From SPDF01 sp963699825 (GTDB lineage Bacteria; Gemmatimonadota; Gemmatimonadetes; Gemmatimonadales; GWC2-71-9), in the NCBI GenBank assembly GCA_963699825.1, contig CAVOVI010000002.1:31251-95250 (forward strand): DNA of 64,000 nucleotides, written 5' to 3'. The translations under genes and the position numbers were made by a program. The notes below the pieces were generated by a model that worked only from the letters and a program-made list of their open reading frames with translations, ran no database searches and was not told where the DNA came from. This document shows positions 58,537 to 64,000 of this stretch, in pieces. Each line of letters begins with the position of its first letter. The stretch's first letter is position 1.

Positions 58537-60007
58537 TTGACTTCCCCGCTCGTCCGACTCGCCGCCGCACTCGCCCTCGGCGTCATCCTCCTCGCGCTCC
58601 CCGCCCGACGGCCCCCGGTGCCCCCGGCGCCTCCAGGCGCCGTGCCGTTCGAGTGGAACCAGGACTCGCTCTGGCGCGCGCTCGAGGCGCGGTTCGTGGC
58701 GGTGCGGTCGGCAGGGTGCGCCGATGTGCCCGCGGAGATGGCGCTCGGCTTCAAGGCCGTCGGCAGCCTGCTCGACACCCTCGGCGCCAACGATGTCGCG
58801 TCATCCGATCCGCGGCTCGACACCCTCGAGAGTTCTTTCTTCGCACTCGGCCCCGTCGTGGCCGCCTGCCCCGCCGGGCTCCGCGAGTACGTCACGCTCT
58901 CCGGGCAGGCTCCGCGAGGTCATCAAGGACCAGTCGCAGCACTGGGACGCCAGCGACCTGCCGAGCAGGCAGCGGCTCTACCGCCTCCTTTACGGCACCC
59001 GCGCCGCCGTCGAGGAGGCGATGCTCCAGCATCCGGACAGCTCGCTACCCCTCCTCGTGGGCCGCGACGAGCCGTCCGCCACGCCCTCGGCCGAGGTGCA
59101 CGGCGTCCGCATCCACTCGGGGGACATGCTGGTCTCCCGCGGCGGCTACCCCACCTCGGCGCTCATCGCCCGGGGCAATGACTATCCCGGCAACTTCTCG
59201 CACGTGGGGCTGGTGTACGTCGACTCGGCCACGAACGAGATATCCGTCATCGAGGCGCATATCGAAGTCGGCGTCGCCATCACGACCGCCGAGGGGTACC
59301 TGGCGGACAAGAAGCTCCGGCTGATGGTGCTGCGGCCCCGCGCCGATCTTCCCGCGCTCGTGGCGGACCCGATGCTGCCGCACCGTGCCGCGGGCAAGAT
59401 CCTGGCGCGGGCCCGCGCGGAGCACATTCCTTACGACTTCGCCATGGATTATGCCGACCCGTCGGGACTTTTCTGCTCCGAGGTGGCGTCCACCGTCTAC
59501 AAGGACGAGGGCGTCACCCTCTGGATGGGGCTTTCCACCATCTCGCGCTCGGCATCCGCACCTGGCTCGCGGAACTCGGCGTGAAGCACTTCGAGACCCA
59601 GGAGCCCTCCGACCTGGAGTACGATCCGCAGCTGGTGGTGGTGGCCGAGTGGCGGGATCCGGTCGATCTCAAGCAAGATCATCTCGACAATGCCGTGCTC
59701 GACGCGATGCTGGAGGGCGCGGATCAGGGAGTGGAACTCACCTACCCCTGGTACAAGCTCCCGGCGGTGCGGCTGGCCAAGGGCTACAGCTGGGTGCGGG
59801 TGCTCCTCGGCGGGCACGGGCCGATCCCCGAAGGGATGTCGTCCTCGTCGGCGCTGAGCCATGACGTCTTCGTGACCCGGCAGCGAGCGCTGGCGGGGGA
59901 GGTGCGGCGCGCTGCCGAACGTGACGACGAGAAGGCTCGGGTACCCGCCCTTCTACTGGACGCTGGTGGATCTGGCGACCCGCACCGCGCAGGCCGACTC
60001 CCTCTAG
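58537..60007 (+). CDS. YiiX/YebB-like permuted papain-fold amidase (C92-type), exported, frame-disrupted
   Basis: About 489 residues when corrected. Signal peptide VRLAAALALGVILLALP. The catalytic core reads HSGDMLVSRGG, NFSHVGLVYVD (His) and GLFCSEVASTVYKDEG (Cys), the order expected for circularly permuted NlpC/P60-like enzymes, which cleave peptide or lipid amide bonds. Breaks near 58913, 59560 and 59950 separate the parts 58537-58910, 58912-59560 and 59581-59950; corrected, the end is YWTLVDLATRTAQADSL with TAG at 60005-60007. The first dozen codons (TTG, MTSPLVRLAAAL) and the upstream repeat module resemble the kinase starts, particularly K13 and K16, although no kinase follows. Confidence 0.78.
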
Positions 60008-60025
60008 CCGTCCCCTCTATCTGGC

Positions 60026-60037
60026 GATATGCTGAGG
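60026..60037 (+). promoter_or_regulatory. Possible -10 element in the K15 upstream region
   Basis: GATATGCTGAGG followed by GGTTATC, matching the element at 41452. It lies just upstream of a cluster of REP hairpins. Confidence 0.35.
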
Positions 60038-60052
60038 GGTTATCTCTTCAAA

Positions 60053-60216
60053 TCACCGGCTGAAGTCGGCTCTCGGAACACCGGCTGAAGCCGGCTCTCG
60101 GGCCGCTGGCTGAAGCCGGCTCTCGGCTGAAGTCACTAAAGTGACGAACAAGTCCTGATGGTACGTGTCGCTTCAGCGACATCAGCCGAAGCCGTGGCTT
60201 TAGCCACGACTCGAGC
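60053..60216. repeat. Cluster of REP half-hairpins plus one full REP upstream of K15
   Basis: Three successive copies of the second-hairpin half lie at about 60053, 60079 and 60104 (CCGGCTGAAGTCGG, CCGGCTGAAGCCGG, CTGGCTGAAGCCGG, each followed by CTCTCGG). A diverged core (GTCACTAAAGTGAC) lies at 60130, and a full plus-orientation REP at 60164-60214. CTCGAG ends 21 bases before TTG 60237. Confidence 0.88.
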
Positions 60217-60236
60217 CGCCGCGAGGAGCCTTTCCA

Positions 60237-62874
60237 TTGACCGACGTCCTCCCTCGCCTCGACCGCTGCCCTCTCCGACCGCTACCGCATCGAGCGGGAG
60301 CTGGGCCAGGGCGGCATGGCCACCGTGTACCTGGCGCAGGACATCCGGCACAATCGCCGAGTGGCGGTCAAGGTGCTGCGCGCCGAGCTGGCCGCGGTCA
60401 TCGGCGCCGAGCGCTTCCTCTCCGAAATCACGACGACAGCGAATCTCCAGCACCCGCACATCCTCCCGCTCTTCGACAGCGGCAAGGCCGATGGCTTCCT
60501 CTTCTACGTGATGCCGTACGTCGAAGGAGAAACGAGTCCGCGACCGGATCAGCCGGGAGAAGCAGCTGCCGGTGGCCGACGCGGTGCGGATCACCGATCG
60601 AAGTGGCGAGTGCGCCTCGACTACGCCCACCGCCAGGGCGTGATCCATCGCGACATCAAGCCCGAGAACATCCTGCTGCACGATGGCCTGCCGCTGGTCG
60701 CCGACTTCGGCATCGCGCTGGCCGTCAGTACCGCCGGCACCCGGATGACCGAGACCGGGATGTCCTCGGTACGCCGCACTACATGAGCCCAGAGCAGGCC
60801 ATGGGGGAGCGGGAGATCACCGCCACCTCCGATGTGTACGCATTGGGCTGCGTCCTGTATGAGATGCTGGTCGGGGAGCCGCCCTTCACCGGGCCCACGG
60901 CACAGGCCATCATCGCTCGTGTCGTGACGGAAGAGCCGCGCTCGCTCTCGATTCAGCGGAAGACGATCCCTGAGGATGTCGAAGCGGCCGTGGAGCAGGC
61001 GCTGCAGAAGCTGCCGGCCGATCGGTTCGCGTCTGCAGCGGAGTTTGCTGCAGCCCTCCAGGGCCAGGGTACCGTTTCCATGACCCGGGCACGGCCTCGC
61101 GGGCCCGCCGCCACGCAACCTCGCCGCCACATCCCGATCATGGCTGCCTCGGGGCTTGCCCTCGCGGCATTGGGGCTCGCCGGTGGATGGGCGCTCTGGC
61201 ACCAGCAGGCGCCGAAGTTTCCGCCGATCGTGTCGCGGTTTGCCCAGCCGTTGCCGGACAGCTTGGCCTATTTCGAAACCCTGGCGGATCAGGTCGTCTA
61301 TGCGCCCGACGGCTCCGTCTTCGCCTATACCACGCAGGCCGGAATCGTGCTGCGGTACGCCGATCGTGTCGAGCCGGTGCCGGCACCTGGGACGCGCCGG
61401 GGTGTCCTGCCCTTCTTCTCCCCGGATAGCCGCTGGCTTGGGTACTCCGAGGGCCCCCGCGTAATGAAGGTCCCTCTGGCCGGTGGTGCGGCGGTGGCCA
61501 GTCTGCGACTCCTGCCCGGGGTATGCGTTCTCCTGGGGGAGCGACGACTCGGTTCGCTATTACGCATCCGGCGATGCGGAGCTCCAGACACGTCAGTTGT
61601 ATGTTGTGCCTGCCCAGGGCGGCATCCCCCGCGTATTCGCCACGCCCGACAGCGGGTCGGGCGAGGCGTTCCGTTCTCCCGTTCTGCTGCCGGGGCAACG
61701 AACCGTGTTGTTCGCGCTCTTCAAGGGGCGGACCAGCCGCCTCGCGGCGCTGAACCTCGACAACGGCGTCATCACCCGCTTCGAGCAGGTCGGGTTCTCA
61801 CCACAATGGGTCGATCGCGGTTTCGTGGTACTGGGCAACCAGGACGGCTCCTTGATGGCACTCCCCTTCGATGCCCACCGGGCGCGACCCGCCGGCGCCC
61901 CGGTGATAATCGCACGCGATATCAATCAGTCCAACGCCTTTGTCACGACCGCCGGGGTTTCAGCGTCGGGGGCCATCGCCTACCCACAGTCAGGGTCCAG
62001 CGCCCTGCGCGAGTTGATGCTTGTGTCGCGGGACAGGGCAGGCGAGTCCCCTGGCAAGCGAGCCGCGGGCGTTCGACAATCCCCGCTTCGCCGGATGGCC
62101 GCCGCATCGCGGTGACGATCAGGGTCACCGACGGACCCGGGCGCGATGTGTGGGTGCTCGATATCGCGCAGCGCTCGTGGTCCCGCCTGACTACCGACGG
62201 TCTCAGCGATCTCCCGATCTGGACCCCGAATGGCCGGCGCGTGGTGTTCTCGAGTAATTCCGACCTCTGGTGGGTCGCGGCGGATGGGAGTGAGCAAGCC
62301 GAGAGCCTCTACGTGGCGAACGGAGGCAGGATTGCGGGAAGCGTCCTACCCGATGGGAAGAGTGTGGTGTATCAGGAGTATGGCAGTGGGAACGACGGCA
62401 TCCGGACCATGGTGTTCGATTCCGCTCCGGCCTCCCGCATGATCCTTCCCGCCGCCTTCAACGAATCCCAGGTGACCCTCTCCCCCGACGGCCGCTGGCT
62501 GGCCTATCAGTCGGACGAGGCGGACCGGATGGAGGTGTATGTCCGGCCCTATCCGGTGCAGGAGGGGCCGCGTGTCGGTCTCCCTGCTGGGCGGGACGGA
62601 GCCGGCCTGGTCCCGGGACGGACGCGAGCTGTACTACCGCACCGGGGACAGCCTCATGGCCGCGACAGTCTCTCTCACTCCCACCTTCGCGGTCACGGGC
62701 CGTCGCGCCCTGTTCACTGACCCGTTCCTGCGTGCGACCAACTCCCATGAGTACGATCCGGCACCGGACGGGCAGCACTTCGTCATGATTCGCGGTGGTG
62801 CCACACAATCCACGCTGATCGTCCTGCAAAATGTGTTTGAGCGGCTGGTGTATGAACGCGGGCAGAAGAAGTGA
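60237..62874 (+). CDS. K15: receptor Ser/Thr kinase with PD40 propeller, lineage B, multiply frame-disrupted
   Basis: TTG 60237 with GAGGAG at 60223-60228. MTDVLPRL, GQGGMATVYLAQDIRHNRR, VAVKVL, HRDIKPEN, DFGIALAVSTAGTRM, EQAMGEREITATSDVYALG and PPFTGPTAQAIIARVVTEE are present but in changing frames; breaks lie near 60261, 60533, 60595, 60613, 60770, 61505, 62050 and 62570. The part 60786-61500 is clean and includes the span IMAASGLALAALGLAGGWALW near residue 298. The DFG segment resembles K2. The ectodomain ends IVLQNVFERLVYERGQKK. Confidence 0.83.
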
Positions 62875-62878
62875 TTCG

Positions 62879-62993
62879 AGCTCGTGACTGAAGTCGCGGC
62901 TCGGCTGATGTCGCTGAAGCGACACGAGCCCAAGCGTCACCCCGGCGAATGCCGGTCCGTCAACCTGGATTCCGGCTTTCGCCGGAATGACGA
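62879..62993. repeat. REP (minus orientation) plus CCGG-type palindrome upstream of K16
   Basis: REP core GTCGCTGAAGCGAC near 62910 with second stem CGTGACT / AGTCGCG (one mismatch). GTCACCCCGGCGAATGCCGG (62936) and GATTCCGGCTTTCGCCGGAA (62968) follow, then AATGACG exactly 25 bases before TTG 63018. Confidence 0.88.
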
Positions 62994-63017
62994 ACATTTC
63001 ACGGACTGGATTGCGAT

Positions 63018-64000
63018 TTGACTTCCCCCCTTCCCGCCTGACCGCCGCTCTGTCCGACCGCTACCGGATCGAGCGCGAGCTCGGTCAGGGCGGCATGGCC
63101 TCGGTGTATCTCGCCGAGGACATCAAGCACAAGCGGAAGGTCGCGCTCAAGGTCCTGAAGCCGGAGCTGGCCGCGGTGATCGGCGCCGAGCGGTTCGTCA
63201 GGAAATCCCGACCACCGCGGACCTGCAGCACCCGCACATCCTGCCCGCTCTTCGACTCGGGCGAGGCCGACGGCTTCCTCTACTACGTCATGCCGTTCGT
63301 CGACGGCGAGACGCTGCGGGACAAGCTGGACCGCGAGACGCAGCTCGGCGTGGACGAGTCGGTCACGGATCGCCACGGATGTGGCCGACGCGCTGCGACT
63401 ACGCCCACCACCAGGGCGTGATCCACCGGGACATCAAGCCGGAGAACATCCTGCTGCACAACGGCCGGCCGATGGTGGCCGACTTCGGCATCGCGCTCGC
63501 GCTGAGCGCCGCCGCTGGCGGCCGGATGACCGAGACCGGGCCTCTCGCTGGGCACGCCGCACTACATGAGCCCGGAGCAGGCCACCGCGGACCGCGATCG
63601 AGCGCGCGAGTCGACGTCTACAGCCTGGGCAGCGTGCTCTACGAGATGCTGCGCGGCCAGCCGCCGCACTCGGCGGCGTCGGCGCAGCGATCCTGGTGAA
63701 CATCATGACCGAGGAGGCGACACCGGTCACCCAGCACCGGCACTCGGTGCCGGCGCACGTGGCCGCGACCGTGGCGAAGGCGCTGGAGAAGCTGCCGGCC
63801 GACCGCTTCGAGAGCGCCAGGGCGTTTGCCGAAGCGCTGCAGAATTCGGGCTTCACGGTGGCCGGCACCGTGGCGATGGGTAGGGTGGCGCGCGCCGGGA
63901 TGCGGGTCGGGTCAACCTGGCGCTGGCCGGAGTGGCACTCGTCGCGATTGCGCTGGCAGCTGGGGGTGGATGCGGTCCACTGCCAAGCCCGCGATGCGGG
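63018..64000 (+). CDS. K16: receptor Ser/Thr kinase, lineage C-like, frame-disrupted and cut by the window end
   Basis: The TTG at 63018 matches the paralogue start (MTSPLP), but one C appears to be missing within the first 25 bases, so the kinase frame resumes at RLTAALSDRYRIERELGQGG. An ATG at 62987 is in the kinase frame and would be chosen by automatic annotation. GQGGMASVYLAEDIKHKRK, VALKVL, HRDIKPEN and DFGIALALSAAAGGRM are readable. Breaks lie near 63200, 63246, 63366, 63396, 63541, 63600 and 63690. GQPPHSAASAQ and NIMTEEATPVTQHRHSVP diverge from the other lineage C members. The window ends around the expected membrane span, so the ectodomain is not visible. Confidence 0.82.

Overview
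The window is high-GC, gene-dense DNA. The best fit by eye is a member of the Gemmatimonadota: this phylum is known for large families of membrane Ser/Thr kinases with PD40/TolB-type beta-propeller ectodomains, and those dominate here. The neighbours (M61 and M24 peptidases, a CocE-type hydrolase, an acyl desaturase, a multicopper oxidase) fit an aerobic soil or freshwater heterotroph. The lineage is inferred, not demonstrated. No tRNA, rRNA, phage or CRISPR array was seen.

The main content is a one-directional array of sixteen paralogous receptor kinases, called K1 to K16 here, all on the + strand: K1 1354-4027, K2 8734-11446, K3 11448-14162, K4 14298-16981, K5 16978-19638, K6 20947-23635, K7 23632-26349, K8 26494-29127, K9 29238-31928, K10 34045-36684, K11 36926-39744, K12 41637-44320, K13 52282-55008, K14 55671-58387, K15 60237-62874 and K16 from 63018 past the window end. 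Each has an N-terminal cytoplasmic RD kinase domain (about residues 10-275), one membrane span near residue 300 and a propeller ectodomain of about 570 residues. Three kinase-domain lineages are interleaved: A (K1, K8, K10), B (K2, K4, K5, K12, K15) and C (K3, K6, K7, K9, K11, K13, K14, K16).

Other genes sit at the edges or between kinases. On the left are a THUMP RNA methyltransferase (-), a desaturase, an M61 peptidase and an M24 peptidase (-). An amino-acid permease lies inside the K4-K5-permease-K6-K7 operon, and a CocE hydrolase is coupled to K9. A copper-flavoured block (39890-47926) has a His/Cys-rich small protein, a Met-rich outer-membrane protein, K12, a multicopper oxidase and an amidohydrolase. 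A PP2C phosphatase (47964-48830) is the only visible counter-enzyme to the kinases. A minus-strand pair (48906-51996) encodes an AstE/AspA-like deacylase and a GCS2 amidoligase fused to CBS domains. A REP-associated transposase (55038-55508) and a YiiX-like peptidase lie in the right third.

Most non-operonic kinase starts are preceded by palindromic intergenic repeats. The main family is a two-hairpin REP with compensatory stem changes; it flanks the transposase in inverted orientation. Two leader types have fixed spacing to the start codon: 25 nt from a CCGG-type repeat (K4, K8, K9, K16) and 21 nt from the REP itself (K10, K11, K15). This suggests that repeat, leader and kinase spread as one unit.

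Many genes are broken by single-base frameshifts, mostly +1 insertions, while the protein stays conserved on both sides. K3, K5, K8, K9, K10, K13, the CocE hydrolase, M61, MCO, PP2C and AstE genes are uninterrupted. I treat most breaks as sequence errors and give full-length gene spans, noting disruptions in each entry.
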